Shown one piece after another: positions 1 through 10,175 of a DNA stretch of 64,000 nucleotides. The notes below the pieces were generated by a model that did no database searches, was not told the origin of the DNA, and worked only from the letters and a program-made list of their open reading frames with translations. A program made the position numbers and the translations under genes. The DNA comes from CAZZNQ01 sp964655775 (GTDB taxonomy: Bacteria; Planctomycetota; Brocadiia; SM23-32), in assembly GCA_964655775.1 (NCBI GenBank), contig CAZZNQ010000011.1:1-64000 (forward strand). Reading direction: 5' to 3'. Each line of letters starts with the position of its first letter. Within the stretch, counting starts at the first letter, position 1.

Positions 1-285
1 GAAGACGACGGGAGCTTCTGCGGTGCCGGAATTGGCGGGGGCGAAGGTGCCCGGGTAGACGGAGGGCATCACCAACACCGTGTCCCCGGCGCGGGCGGAT
101 CGGCCCGCCTTCGCGAGTGTGCGCCACGGTCCCGACTCAGTGCCTGCGCCGTCGTCGGAAGCCTGTGGGTTCGCGCCGTCGACGACGTAGGTCGCGGCGG
201 CAACGGTGCGGATGGGTGCCGCCGCGATCAGCACGGCGAGGCACAGGGCGGGCAGCAAAGGTCTCAGGCGGACAGCGGCGAGCAT
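1..285 (-). CDS. Secreted parallel beta-helix-type protein, N-terminal fragment
   Basis: Open to the window edge: 95 codons are visible and the rest lies outside. The protein starts with a signal peptide of about 30 residues (basic start, a long Leu/Ala-rich core, Ala-rich cleavage region), followed directly by ATYVVDG and then a Gly/Ser-rich stretch, GPWRTLAKA and ARAGDTVLV. This order (Y-V-D, tandem acidic/Gly loop, W-x-T-L, A-x-x-G-D-T-V) is the usual start of right-handed beta-helix/DUF1565-type exported proteins, and resembles the start of the large protein at 16495-19254. It is last in a minus-strand run but has its own good promoter at 345-373. The substrate cannot be judged from this fragment. 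Confidence 0.75.
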   Translation of the reverse strand, partial: MLAAVRLRPLLPALCLAVLIAAAPIRTVAAATYVVDGANPQASDDGAGTESGPWRTLAKAGRSARAGDTVLVMPSVYPGTFAPANSGTAEAPVVF

Positions 286-344
286 GGCTTGGGTCTCCGG
301 CGGGCACATTGGGACGAGAGGCAAGTTTCACGACAGCGCCAGGG

Positions 345-373
345 ATTCTACCCGTCCCAAGAGGGTTGCTCAA
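345..373 (-). promoter_or_regulatory. Predicted sigma-70-type promoter of the beta-helix gene
   Basis: Read on the minus strand: -35 TTGAGC (368-373), 17-bp spacer, -10 TAGAAT (345-350). It lies about 60 bp upstream of the start codon at 285. Confidence 0.6.
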
Positions 374-405
374 GGGAGGGGGCGACACGGCCGGAAGGCG
401 GGCGC

Positions 406-948
406 CTACTTCACAATGCTGAGCAACTGCTTGAACTCCGGCGCGCGGGCGTCCCCGAGCAGTTCGAACAGAACGGTCTCGATCCCGGTGATCGCGGCCC
501 CGAGTGCGCGCGCCTTCTCGAGGCCCAGGGTGCGGTTCTGGGGCGTGCGGGAGCCCACCGCGTCGGAGACGATCTCCACTTCGCAGTCGCGTTCGAGCAG
601 GCCGGCCGCTGTCTGGTAGACGCAGACGTGCGATTCGATGCCGGCAAGGACGATCTGTCGCCGGTTCTGTTCGTCAACGGCGGAGACGAATGCCGGCTCC
701 GCGCAGCAGCCGAAGGCGAACTTCACGATCGGCTCTCCGGGGAGCAGTCTGGCCACCTCGGCAGGGGTGTGGCCGAGGCCGTCCGGGTTCTGCTCGGTGT
801 AGAGCATGGGCACGCCCAGCACGCGCATCCCGCGCACGAGCATCTGCACGTTTCTCGTCAGGCGCTCGTTGTCGTGAATCGCCTTCAGCAGGCGTTCCTG
901 CAGGTCCACCAGCACAAACAGCGTGTCTTCCCGTTTCAGCATGGTCAC
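406..948 (-). CDS. Isochorismatase-family cysteine hydrolase
   Basis: A 180-residue single-domain protein of the isochorismatase/nicotinamidase-like cysteine hydrolase fold. The family triad is visible: Asp15 in LVDLQ, Lys76 in IVKFAF and the nucleophile Cys109 in GIESHVCV, followed by the conserved cis-peptide neighbourhood. The length and the ESHVCVYQTA block match the compact YcaC-like subgroup. Such enzymes hydrolyse amides or related C-N bonds in small metabolites; the substrate is not predictable. Ten bases separate it from the adenylate-kinase-like gene upstream, so both are probably co-transcribed with the MFS carrier. No signal peptide, so cytoplasmic. Confidence 0.85.
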   Translation of the reverse strand: MTMLKREDTLFVLVDLQERLLKAIHDNERLTRNVQMLVRGMRVLGVPMLYTEQNPDGLGHTPAEVARLLPGEPIVKFAFGCCAEPAFVSAVDEQNRRQIVLAGIESHVCVYQTAAGLLERDCEVEIVSDAVGSRTPQNRTLGLEKARALGAAITGIETVLFELLGDARAPEFKQLLSIVK

Positions 949-958
949 ACCATCACGT

Positions 959-1579
959 TCAGGGTCGGGTTCCTTCGGCGTTCAGCAATCGTTGCAGGTC
1001 CGCAGCGTCCGTATCGGCGCCCACCGGCAGGCGGCGGATGGGAACGTTGCGACGGCGGTAGTGGTCCAGGAGCGGAGCGGTTCGTTTGGCGTAGATGGCC
1101 AGCTTGTGCCGCACGCTGACAACGTCGTCGTCTGCGCGTTCCGCTCGGTCGCCTCCGGTGTCGCGGCGGATTCGCTCCAGGACCGCCTCGGGAGAGCAGA
1201 TCAGTTCCGCAACGCAGACGACGTCGACGATGCTCTCAACATCCCGGGCCTGGCCGCAGTGGCGGGGCAGCCCGTTCAGCACGACGATGGTCCCTTCGGG
1301 AACTTCGGCAACGAACCGCTCCAGGATCGCCCGCGCAATGCGAAAGTGCTCGTCCTCCAGCAGGGCGCCGGAGTCGAGCACTTTCCGGATGAAGTCGACG
1401 TCCTCGGGAGCGAGGTAGGCGGCGTCCTCGGGCCGTTCGGCGACAGAGCGGAGGCGCGCCCCGAAGTCGAAGTGAGCACAAGGTCTATTCCACAGCCCTC
1501 GCTCGGCCAGACAATCGCCCAGCGGCGTCTTGCCGGAAGCGGTCGGGCCGATCAGAAGTATGGCGCCGTGTCGGACCAT
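959..1579 (-). CDS. Adenylate-kinase-like nucleoside monophosphate kinase
   Basis: A 206-residue P-loop protein. Walker A GPTASGKT sits at residues 11-18, an Asp/Arg-rich lid-like region lies near the middle, and the RIRRDTGGDRAERADDD stretch followed by Y-x-x-x-T-x-P-L-x-x-H-Y-R-R resembles the NMP-kinase LID and C-terminal part. It is shorter and more divergent than housekeeping Adk, and no secY or ribosomal genes are nearby, so it is more likely a paralog than the essential adenylate kinase. It lies 12 bp after the MFS gene and 10 bp before the hydrolase gene, indicating one transcript. Confidence 0.65.
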   Translation of the reverse strand: MVRHGAILLIGPTASGKTPLGDCLAERGLWNRPCAHFDFGARLRSVAERPEDAAYLAPEDVDFIRKVLDSGALLEDEHFRIARAILERFVAEVPEGTIVVLNGLPRHCGQARDVESIVDVVCVAELICSPEAVLERIRRDTGGDRAERADDDVVSVRHKLAIYAKRTAPLLDHYRRRNVPIRRLPVGADTDAADLQRLLNAEGTRP

Positions 1580-1591
1580 GCCGCGTCTGGA

Positions 1592-2989
1592 TTACCGCTG
1601 CTCCCGCTCTTCGTCTGTGATCTCGACACCGTCCATTTCCGCCTCGGCTTCGACGGCGAGCGCGGGTTCTTCCGTCGGCAGTTCGCCCTTGGGCGCCTTC
1701 AGAATCAGCGTGATGCCCGCAGAGACCAGGCAGGCGATTCCACCGATCACGAACGGCGTAATCCATGCATCCACCTGTGCGCCCTGGGCGGCGTCCTTGA
1801 AGTAACCGGCCACCTGAGGCCCGGCGATGCCGGCGACACCGTATGAGAGGAAGACCCAGCCATAGTTGCGGCCGACGTGCTTATTGCCGAAGAAGTCCGC
1901 AGTGGCGGCGGGGAACAGGGCGAAGTTGCCGCCGAAGTTGAATCCGATGATGCAGGCGCCGATGATCAGTCCGACGGAGGACGCGCCCATCTTGTAGAAG
2001 AGCAGCATGATGATGCCCTGGAACAGGCACATCAGGAAGATGGCCGGCTTGCGACCGATCTTGTCCGAGGCCGTGCCCCAGACGATGCGGCCCAGGCCGT
2101 TGAGGATCGCGTAAAGTGCCATGGCCGTCCCGGCGGTGGTGGCCGCTTCCTCAGCACTCATTGCGCCGCTGGCCTGGAGCGCATCAATGCCGAACAGACG
2201 AATGCAGTAGATCACCATCAGGCCCGCCAGTGCCGAGCCACAGAAAGTCAGCCACAGGCCGTAGAATTGGGGCAGCCTGAGCATCTGGGCGGGGATCATC
2301 TGAGCGCCTTGGAGCACCTTGCCGTCGGCCGACATCGGAGGCTGCCATCCGGCGGGTTGCCAGCCCTCCGGAGGATTGACCATGACCTTGCTGGCCACCA
2401 GAACCAGGACCAGGAACGTTATGCCGTAGATCACGAACACGCTCTGCACGCCGGGCAGGCCGAAGACGTTGGTGGTGTTGAGCAGTCCACCGAACCAGCT
2501 TCCGGCAAGCTTGACCCACAGGGTGGCACCGAATCCGAACCCGGCGACCGCCAGTCCGCTGATCATCCCTTTCTTGTCCGGGAACCATTTCACACCGACC
2601 GCGATGGGCACCACGTAGGCGAGCCCGATGCCGGCGCCGCCGATGATGCCGATGCACACCAACTGGCCGATGAAGGTCTTGCCGAGGAAGCCACCCAGAA
2701 TGTAGCCAACGCCCAGCACGATGCCGCCGGCCACCGCAACCGGCCGCGGGCCGATGTGCGATTGCAGGCGGCCCGCCAGCACCATCACCACGGCAAAGGT
2801 GGCAAGGCCCGCCGAGAACACCCATGCCGCCTGCTTCGCAGAGAATCCGTACAACCCGCCCTGCTCGAGCGGCACCGTGATCTTGTTCGTGAATACGCTC
2901 CACGCGTAGATGGCGCCCAGGCAGAGCTGGATCAGGATCGCTCCGACCACCACCCAATTGCGGTTCATCACCTTTGCGTCCTGGTTCAT
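1592..2989 (-). CDS. MFS transporter, oxalate/formate antiporter-like (OFA family)
   Basis: A 465-residue integral membrane protein with about 12 hydrophobic segments. The N-terminal signature, NRNWVVVGAILIQLCLGAIY followed by WSVF, and the first-loop pattern are typical of the OFA branch of the major facilitator superfamily, which exchanges or imports small carboxylates such as oxalate, formate or pyruvate. The start at 2989 is chosen because AAGGAGA lies 7-8 bp upstream; upstream in-frame codons are not protein-like. The C-terminus is a charged Glu-rich cytoplasmic tail. Its position just downstream of acetyl-CoA synthetase suggests monocarboxylate uptake coupled to activation, but this is inference. 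Confidence 0.8.
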   Translation of the reverse strand: MNQDAKVMNRNWVVVGAILIQLCLGAIYAWSVFTNKITVPLEQGGLYGFSAKQAAWVFSAGLATFAVVMVLAGRLQSHIGPRPVAVAGGIVLGVGYILGGFLGKTFIGQLVCIGIIGGAGIGLAYVVPIAVGVKWFPDKKGMISGLAVAGFGFGATLWVKLAGSWFGGLLNTTNVFGLPGVQSVFVIYGITFLVLVLVASKVMVNPPEGWQPAGWQPPMSADGKVLQGAQMIPAQMLRLPQFYGLWLTFCGSALAGLMVIYCIRLFGIDALQASGAMSAEEAATTAGTAMALYAILNGLGRIVWGTASDKIGRKPAIFLMCLFQGIIMLLFYKMGASSVGLIIGACIIGFNFGGNFALFPAATADFFGNKHVGRNYGWVFLSYGVAGIAGPQVAGYFKDAAQGAQVDAWITPFVIGGIACLVSAGITLILKAPKGELPTEEPALAVEAEAEMDGVEITDEEREQR

Positions 2990-3139
2990 GGGTGCGTCTC
3001 CTTCCGAATACCGATGCAGTCCAGTAGAGCTTCCGACCTCCCGCAAGGGCGACCCGCTTTCGTCGGAGCGTGATACCTGAAAAGCGAAATGAGTGAGACT
3101 CCCAGCGGAGCCCGACCCCGCTCGATCAAGCAACGAAGG

Positions 3140-3164
3140 CCGCGGGTGCCGGAAGCACCCGCGG
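3140..3164 (-). terminator. Strong hairpin downstream of acs, possible terminator
   Basis: Perfect 10-bp inverted repeat CCGCGGGTGC / GCACCCGCGG with a 5-nt loop, 47 bp after the acs stop codon. On the minus strand it is followed only by a short T-containing stretch (TTCGTT), so it may be a weak intrinsic terminator or an attenuating/RNA-stabilising hairpin between acs and the MFS gene. Confidence 0.5.
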
Positions 3165-3210
3165 TCCCGTTGCGATATCATCGTCGATGCGTCTCGGCGT
3201 TCACCGGTGC

Positions 3211-5199
<1,989 letters not shown>

Positions 5200-5275
5200 C
5201 CGGCTGCACTCTCCTTTCGATCAGGCAATGTGCGAAAACAGACTCCGGGGCACAGGCGCACTACGCCTTCCCCTG

Positions 5276-5302
5276 AGGATACAATGCCTCCCAGGTTGTC
5301 AA
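5276..5302 (-). promoter_or_regulatory. Possible acs promoter
   Basis: Minus strand -35 TTGACA (5297-5302) and -10 TATCCT (5276-5281) with a 15-bp spacer. The hexamers are good but the spacer is short, so the assignment is tentative. Confidence 0.35.
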
Positions 5303-5459
5303 GATAGGAACCCGCCGGAAGATTCCGGCGCGTAAACCGGATTATGCCATCCACGGGCACCGTCGTCAAGGCGATTTCGCGAAACAGGCGCCAGTCCGGA
5401 CGCGCAGAGGGCTTGTCGGTGCGTGCGCCTACCGCATTCATGCGATTCGGGGTCGGCAG

Positions 5460-5487
5460 TTGGATATCTGCGGGCATCGACTACAAT
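5460..5487 (+). promoter_or_regulatory. Predicted promoter of the aldo/keto reductase gene
   Basis: -35 TTGGAT (5460-5465), 16-bp spacer, -10 TACAAT (5482-5487), about 90 bp upstream of the start codon. Confidence 0.45.
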
Positions 5488-5574
5488 GACCGAGAGTCCG
5501 GCGGCTTTGACCGACAGCCGGCGTCGGCCGACGCCGCGCGTCGGTGTGAGTGTCGAGGCAGGGAGGTGCAGAAG

Positions 5575-6444
5575 ATGGGTTCTGAGACGACCGGGGGGCT
5601 GTTGCCCCGCCGAGAGTACAAGGACGGGACCGAGCTGTCCGTCGTCGGGCTCGGAGGGATGCTCCTCTGGGGCATGGAGCAGAACCACGCCGACCGTGTT
5701 GTGGCCGAGTTCGTGGAGCGCGGCGGCTGCTACTTCGACGTGGCGCCCACATATGGCGACGCCGAGGAACGTCTCGGCCCCGCCCTCGAGCCGCATCGGG
5801 ACGACGTGTTCCTGGCCTGCAAGACCACAAAGCGCGCCGCGCGGGGCTCGCGTGAAGAGCTCGAAAGGTCGCTGCGGCACCTGCGCACCGATCACGTGGA
5901 CCTCTACCAGTTCCACGGTGTCTCCTCGCTGGAGGATGTCGAGCAGATCACCGCGCCCGGCGGAGCGGGGGAGACCTTTCTGACCGCCCGGGATGAGGGC
6001 AAGGTGCGCTACCTGGGATTCAGCACGCATTCCGAGGAGGCGGCCGTCGCGCTGATGGACGCCTTCCCGTGCGACTCCGTGCTGATGCCGGTCAACTTCG
6101 TCTGCTTCGAGCAGGGCAATTTCGGGCCGGCTCTGCTGCGGGATTCAAAGGAGCGCGGCGTGGTGCGCCTCAGCATCAAGGCCATTGCCCTGAACCGACG
6201 CGGACGGGACGAACGCCAGGACTATCCGAAGTGCTGGTATCAGCCGCTGGCGGACCCCGATATGGCGGAACTGGCCCTGCGGTTCACGCTCTCGCAGGAC
6301 GTCACCGCGACCGTTCCTCCCGGCGACGAGGAGCTGTTCCGCATGCTCGTGGACTTCGCCTGTAGGTTCCGGCCCATCACGCCCGAGGAGCAGCAGCGCC
6401 TCATGGCGCGAAGCGAAGGTGTAGAGCCCGTGTTTAAGTCCTGA
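5575..6444 (+). CDS. Aldo/keto reductase
   Basis: A 289-residue NAD(P)H-dependent oxidoreductase of the (beta/alpha)8 AKR superfamily. The catalytic tetrad is intact: Asp55 and Tyr60 in FDVAPTYGDAEERLG, Lys83 in ACKTTK and His114 in YQFHG. The family pattern LGxGG near the start and the C-terminal cofactor region are present, though the C-terminus also resembles AKRs that carry a short ferredoxin-like tail without having its cysteines. The start at 5575 is preferred over upstream in-frame codons because GGGAGG lies about 8 bp upstream and homologous sequence begins there. It is followed after 20 bp by the mannonate-dehydratase-like gene, suggesting joint sugar-acid metabolism. Confidence 0.9.
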   Translation: MGSETTGGLLPRREYKDGTELSVVGLGGMLLWGMEQNHADRVVAEFVERGGCYFDVAPTYGDAEERLGPALEPHRDDVFLACKTTKRAARGSREELERSLRHLRTDHVDLYQFHGVSSLEDVEQITAPGGAGETFLTARDEGKVRYLGFSTHSEEAAVALMDAFPCDSVLMPVNFVCFEQGNFGPALLRDSKERGVVRLSIKAIALNRRGRDERQDYPKCWYQPLADPDMAELALRFTLSQDVTATVPPGDEELFRMLVDFACRFRPITPEEQQRLMARSEGVEPVFKS

Positions 6445-6464
6445 CGCCGAAGGAAGCCCACGCC

Positions 6465-7676
6465 ATGTCCGATCTGCGTATCCGTGACGTTCAGGTATTC
6501 CTGACCCAACCGACCGCGCCCACCTGCCGGCTTGCCATCGTCAAGGTCGTGACCTCCGAACCGGGCCTGCACGGCTGGGGCTGCGCCACGTTCACCCAGC
6601 GGCACCGGGCCGTGGAGGCGGCCGTCCGGCACCACCTCGGCCCGTTCGTCACAGGCAAGGACCCGCGCAACATCGAGGACCTCTGGCAGTCGATGATGGT
6701 CAGCGGTTACTGGCGCAACGGTCCGGTTCTCAACAACGCCGTCAGCGGCATTGATATGGCGTTGTGGGACATCAAGGGCAAGCTGGCGGGCATGCCGTGT
6801 TACGAGTTGTGGGGCGGCAAGTGTCGGCCCGCCGCCACTGCTTACGTCCACGCCGGGGGCACCACGCCCGAGGAGGTGCTGGAACACGTCAGCGCGCTGG
6901 TCGAGCAGGGCTTCCGCCACGTGCGCGTTCAGCTGGGAGGCTACCGCGGCATCGACGGCCGCGCCATCCGCCCGCCCGAGGGCGCGGCGCCGGGTGTCTA
7001 CTTCGATCCGACGGAAAAGCTGGTGCGCACGCCGGCCCTTTTCGAATTTCTTCGGTCCGAGCTCGGTGACGGTGTGGAACTCCTTCACGATGTCCACGAA
7101 CGCCTGGCGCCGATAGACGCCGTGCGCCTGGCTAAGTCGCTCGAGCCCTTCCGGCTATTCTTCCTGGAGGACCTGCTCGCGCCCGAGGACGTGGACTGGT
7201 TCAACTTGCTGCGCGGGCAGTGCGCTGTGCCGCTGGCGATGGGCGAGCTGTTCAACCATCCACTGGAGATGGTGCCGCTGATCTCCGGCCGCTTGATCGA
7301 CTTCATTCGAGTGCACCTCTCGCAGATCGGCGGCATCACGCCCGCAATCAAGCTGGCCCACCTGTGCGATGCGTTCGGTGTGCGCACGGCGTGGCACGTG
7401 CCCGGCGACGCCTCGCCGGTGGCTGCCGCCGCCAGCGTGCACCTGGACCTGGCCATGCACAACTTCGGCATCCAGGAATGGGGAGGGCGCAGCGACGTGG
7501 AGCGCGAGATGTTCCCCGGCATGCCCGAGGCGGAGGAGGGCATGATCTGGCCGAGCGACCACCCGGGGCTGGGCATTGACTTCGACGAAGATCTGGCCGC
7601 CGAGAACCCGCCGCAGGAGGAGGACCTGGACTGGACCTCCGCGCGCCTGCCCGACGGTACCATCTGGCGGCCGTGA
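6465..7676 (+). CDS. Enolase-superfamily dehydratase, D-mannonate dehydratase/RspA type
   Basis: A 403-residue member of the mandelate racemase/muconate lactonising group. The active-site set matches the ManD (RspA-like) family with a one-residue offset from the characterised Novosphingobium enzyme: Asp209 and His211 in LLHDVHE, Glu235 in FFLED, Glu261 in MGE, His311 and Asp315 in WHVPGD, Glu338 in GIQEW and Trp401 at the C-terminal end. ManD proteins dehydrate D-mannonate and/or D-gluconate, or have weak or different activity. It is the second gene of a likely two-gene operon with the aldo/keto reductase. Exact sugar-acid specificity cannot be read from sequence. Confidence 0.85.
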   Translation: MSDLRIRDVQVFLTQPTAPTCRLAIVKVVTSEPGLHGWGCATFTQRHRAVEAAVRHHLGPFVTGKDPRNIEDLWQSMMVSGYWRNGPVLNNAVSGIDMALWDIKGKLAGMPCYELWGGKCRPAATAYVHAGGTTPEEVLEHVSALVEQGFRHVRVQLGGYRGIDGRAIRPPEGAAPGVYFDPTEKLVRTPALFEFLRSELGDGVELLHDVHERLAPIDAVRLAKSLEPFRLFFLEDLLAPEDVDWFNLLRGQCAVPLAMGELFNHPLEMVPLISGRLIDFIRVHLSQIGGITPAIKLAHLCDAFGVRTAWHVPGDASPVAAAASVHLDLAMHNFGIQEWGGRSDVEREMFPGMPEAEEGMIWPSDHPGLGIDFDEDLAAENPPQEEDLDWTSARLPDGTIWRP

Positions 7677-7698
7677 GCAAAGCCGATTGCCGGCGCGA

Positions 7699-8172
7699 CT
7701 AAGGCTGGATGGCGAGCGTAACCCGTTTCTCGACCTTCGCGGGCACGGCAAACGGCGCATCCTCCCGCCCGGCGACGCGAAGCGCCATCTCCTCGGCTTC
7801 CTCCGGCACCAAAGCCAGAAGGAAATGCGTGACCGCGTCGTCGGCGTCCGTCGTCTGAAACTGGTATTTCATCGAGTATTCGTGCCCCGCCGAGAGGACG
7901 CTGACCGAGTCGAGTGGCTTCTCGGGGACGATGACCTGGTCTTCCGGATTGCGCATCTCGAGCACCAGAAACACCATGCCCGGTTTGTCCCTGGGGTAGA
8001 TGTTGGTGGAGACCAGGCGCGAACGCGGTACACTGACCACCTGCGCCTTGGCCGCCGACAGAACCCCTTTCGGCCACTCGATGGGGGCAGGCTCCGACAT
8101 TCCCAGAACGTAGGCGAGCAGCAGCAGGGACGTCATCACAACGAACATCACCACCGCGCCGAAGATGCGCAC
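7699..8172 (-). CDS. Hypothetical single-pass exported or membrane-anchored protein
   Basis: A 157-residue protein not recognised by family. Residues 4-24 form one hydrophobic segment (signal anchor), followed by a Pro-rich linker and a beta-rich, soluble domain of about 120 residues without cysteines or obvious catalytic motifs. The mature part would face the periplasm. It is the last gene of the minus-strand run 10653-7699 and ends 22 bp from the convergent dehydratase gene. Confidence 0.6.
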   Translation of the reverse strand: MRIFGAVVMFVVMTSLLLLAYVLGMSEPAPIEWPKGVLSAAKAQVVSVPRSRLVSTNIYPRDKPGMVFLVLEMRNPEDQVIVPEKPLDSVSVLSAGHEYSMKYQFQTTDADDAVTHFLLALVPEEAEEMALRVAGREDAPFAVPAKVEKRVTLAIQP

Positions 8173-8248
8173 GACTATCCTCCACGGCTTTCAGAATGAG
8201 ACGTACCGCTATGGAGGATGAGTGCGCAAAACCGATGCCAACCGGTGC

Positions 8249-9037
8249 CTATCGCTCTTCGTTCAAGGCGTCGACCAACTCGTCGGAAGTGAGGGTGTAG
8301 GCGGTTCTTATCTCCATGTAGGCGATGCTGCCCTTCATGCATAGCTGGTCATCGAACGTCTCGCCGTTCTCCATTGCGTTGGTGCAGTTTCGCAGCAGTA
8401 TGCAGTGGTAGCCGCGCTTCCACATCGCCGGGATGCCGTAGCTGCGGCCCGTCATGCAGCCGGGCGTGTGGAAGCCCACGTAGAAAAGGTGCAGGATGCC
8501 GCGCTGCGCGCAGAGGCGGTGAAGCTCCTCGCCCGTCAGAATCACGGCCTCATCGCCCACCGGACTTACCAGCTCGTGAAAGTCAACGTCCTCGAAAAAC
8601 TCGCGGCTTTCGGCCGCCTGCGGCTCAAAGGGGCGGGCGTATTTCTCGTACGGCCCCCTCTTGCCGCGGAACTCGGCCGGCGGCCAGGCGGGCGAGTCCG
8701 GCCATTCCGCCTGGGGCCGAGAGTCCCTGAGCAGATTTACCCAGTTCGGATGTTTCTCGGCGATCGGCGTGGCAGGTGCGTGGATGACCTGAAGCCCGTT
8801 GTCCCTCGCGGCCTCGACGACCGGCACTATCCTCTCGCGGGTGATGCGATCGTCGCGCCGGCGCATGTCGGGCGGCAGGTCGCGGTCCCATATGTCCAGG
8901 CAGATGAGGGCGGCCTCGTGAAGGGGCATGTCCCAATCGAGACGGGCGTGGCGGAAGTTCTTCTCCAGGCGCGGAACGCCCGGGTCGGTGTACCGGCGGA
9001 CGTAACGTGGTCTCAGGTGTATGGTTCGCTGCGCCAT
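8249..9037 (-). CDS. Isochorismatase-fold cysteine hydrolase (large variant)
   Basis: A 262-residue protein of the cysteine-hydrolase fold. Asp48 in ICLDIWDRD and Cys194 in GFHTPGCMTG correspond to the family Asp and nucleophile. The third residue, a lysine normally found before the TxL segment, is not evident: the equivalent region reads VILTGEELHRL. It is longer than the 180-residue homologue at 406-948 because of an inserted Pro-rich, charged segment (about residues 100-150). The downstream hypothetical and upstream flavin reductase genes are on the same strand with gaps below 100 bp. The substrate is unknown and activity may be altered by the missing lysine. Confidence 0.75.
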   Translation of the reverse strand: MAQRTIHLRPRYVRRYTDPGVPRLEKNFRHARLDWDMPLHEAALICLDIWDRDLPPDMRRRDDRITRERIVPVVEAARDNGLQVIHAPATPIAEKHPNWVNLLRDSRPQAEWPDSPAWPPAEFRGKRGPYEKYARPFEPQAAESREFFEDVDFHELVSPVGDEAVILTGEELHRLCAQRGILHLFYVGFHTPGCMTGRSYGIPAMWKRGYHCILLRNCTNAMENGETFDDQLCMKGSIAYMEIRTAYTLTSDELVDALNEER

Positions 9038-9130
9038 GCGGACTCCTTCTCGTTCGAGGGAGCCGCATTATGGCCGATGTGGTGTCTGCCAACAACTCCG
9101 CCGGGCGCCGGACCAAGACGTGTGTTGGTT

Positions 9131-9655
9131 CTATGCGACGAACGCCCCCAGCACTTCACCGTAGTAGATCGTGTGTTGGGCCTCCAGCGGCTTCTCGCGG
9201 TGTTCGGGCGTGAGCACGTAGTGGGGCGGCCGCTGCTTGTGGTAGATGCGGCATTCGACGTGGATGGGGCATTCGGCGATGTAGGGCGGGCGGATCAGCT
9301 TCGAGGGGGTCGGCGTCAGTCCGCATGCGGCAAACTTGTCGCAGTCGCGTCCCGATTCCCGACCGCAGAACTCGGCCGCTTCCGCCTGTGCGTCGGTCGG
9401 CACGCACAGGGCAAACTCGCCCACCTCGTCCAGCAGCTTGAAGGTGTGGCACGCCGGTCGGACGGCGACCACGGCCACCGGATGGCCGTGGTAGAACGAG
9501 CCGTACAGCCCCCAGCCGATGGTCATCACGTTCGGTCGGCCATCCTTGCCGACGGACGTCAGCAGCACCCCGTGCCCGCCGGCGCCGCGGAAGTCGGTCT
9601 GTCGGTGCAGCGACTCGATCACGTCCGCGAAGTTCACTTCACGCCGGTCGGTCAT
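9131..9655 (-). CDS. Flavin reductase-like FMN-binding protein
   Basis: A 174-residue split-barrel FMN-binding domain protein. The family marks are visible: a start region rich in G and V leading to NVMTIGWG, HPVAVVAVRPACHTFKLL and FALCVPT, followed by a C-terminal half with the QHTIYYGEVLGA strand. Members reduce flavins with NAD(P)H or act as small electron carriers. An ATG nine bases further upstream (9664) is in frame; the later one is chosen because GAAGG then has a usable spacing. It sits between a membrane protein and a cysteine hydrolase, probably in the same transcript. Confidence 0.85.
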   Translation of the reverse strand: MTDRREVNFADVIESLHRQTDFRGAGGHGVLLTSVGKDGRPNVMTIGWGLYGSFYHGHPVAVVAVRPACHTFKLLDEVGEFALCVPTDAQAEAAEFCGRESGRDCDKFAACGLTPTPSKLIRPPYIAECPIHVECRIYHKQRPPHYVLTPEHREKPLEAQHTIYYGEVLGAFVA

Positions 9656-9683
9656 CGCCTTCATCCTTCATCTAATATGCCGG

Positions 9684-10175
9684 TCATGGCGAGTCGCGCT
9701 GGACCTTGACCGGCAGATGCAGCACCGCCGCCAGATCGGCTACCACGCGGTTCGCCTCGTCCTCCGTTGCTGTGATCTCGGGCAGCAGGCGCAGGCTGCG
9801 CTTGCCCTTGACCCAAACATAGTAGCGGCTGAAGCCATCCACGTAGGACTCCTCAATGACGATCTCGGTCAGGTCGTCGAACCATCCCCGTTTTCGGAAC
9901 TCAACGAAGAGGAACCCCCAGCTTTCGGACCAGGTGCGGCTTCGGCCGTCGAATACGGTCTTTGCGCGGCCGAAAAGCGTGAACAAGCCGACCGCCGAGA
10001 ACATCGCGCCGACCACCCACGGCACCCATCCGTTCTCCTCCCCGGGCCGTTGCATCGCCAGCCAGAAGCAGAGGACGCCGAATGCCGTCAGCAGCAGGCC
10101 GGCCAGCCCCGACTTCCAGCCCTTCTCCGCGTAGACCAGCCGACGCGGCGCGTCCGTTGCGGCCGGCTCACGCAT
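9684..10175 (-). CDS. Hypothetical two-helix membrane protein
   Basis: A 163-residue protein of unknown function. Two hydrophobic segments (about residues 23-42 and 48-68) are followed by a cytoplasmic domain of about 90 residues that is beta-rich and lacks cysteines. This layout, N-terminal membrane hairpin plus a small soluble domain with a YVWVKGKRSLRL strand, resembles PH-like domain membrane proteins, but no family can be named with confidence. It overlaps the end of the DUF3592-like gene by 8 bp, so the two are almost certainly translationally coupled and may interact. Confidence 0.6.
   Translation of the reverse strand: MREPAATDAPRRLVYAEKGWKSGLAGLLLTAFGVLCFWLAMQRPGEENGWVPWVVGAMFSAVGLFTLFGRAKTVFDGRSRTWSESWGFLFVEFRKRGWFDDLTEIVIEESYVDGFSRYYVWVKGKRSLRLLPEITATEDEANRVVADLAAVLHLPVKVQRDSP

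Larger units (their letters stand above)
5200..5574. other. Divergent intergenic region between acs and the aldo/keto reductase gene
   Basis: About 375 bp without a convincing gene. It holds a plausible plus-strand promoter at 5460-5487, a weaker minus-strand promoter at 5276-5302 and the two ribosome binding sites. The open frame that runs upstream of the reductase start lacks any protein-like composition and no other coding signal is seen. Confidence 0.6.

Noticed and set aside
2990..3181. N-terminal extension of the MFS carrier
   Set aside because: The ATG at 2989 has a good ribosome binding site and the OFA-type N-terminus begins there.
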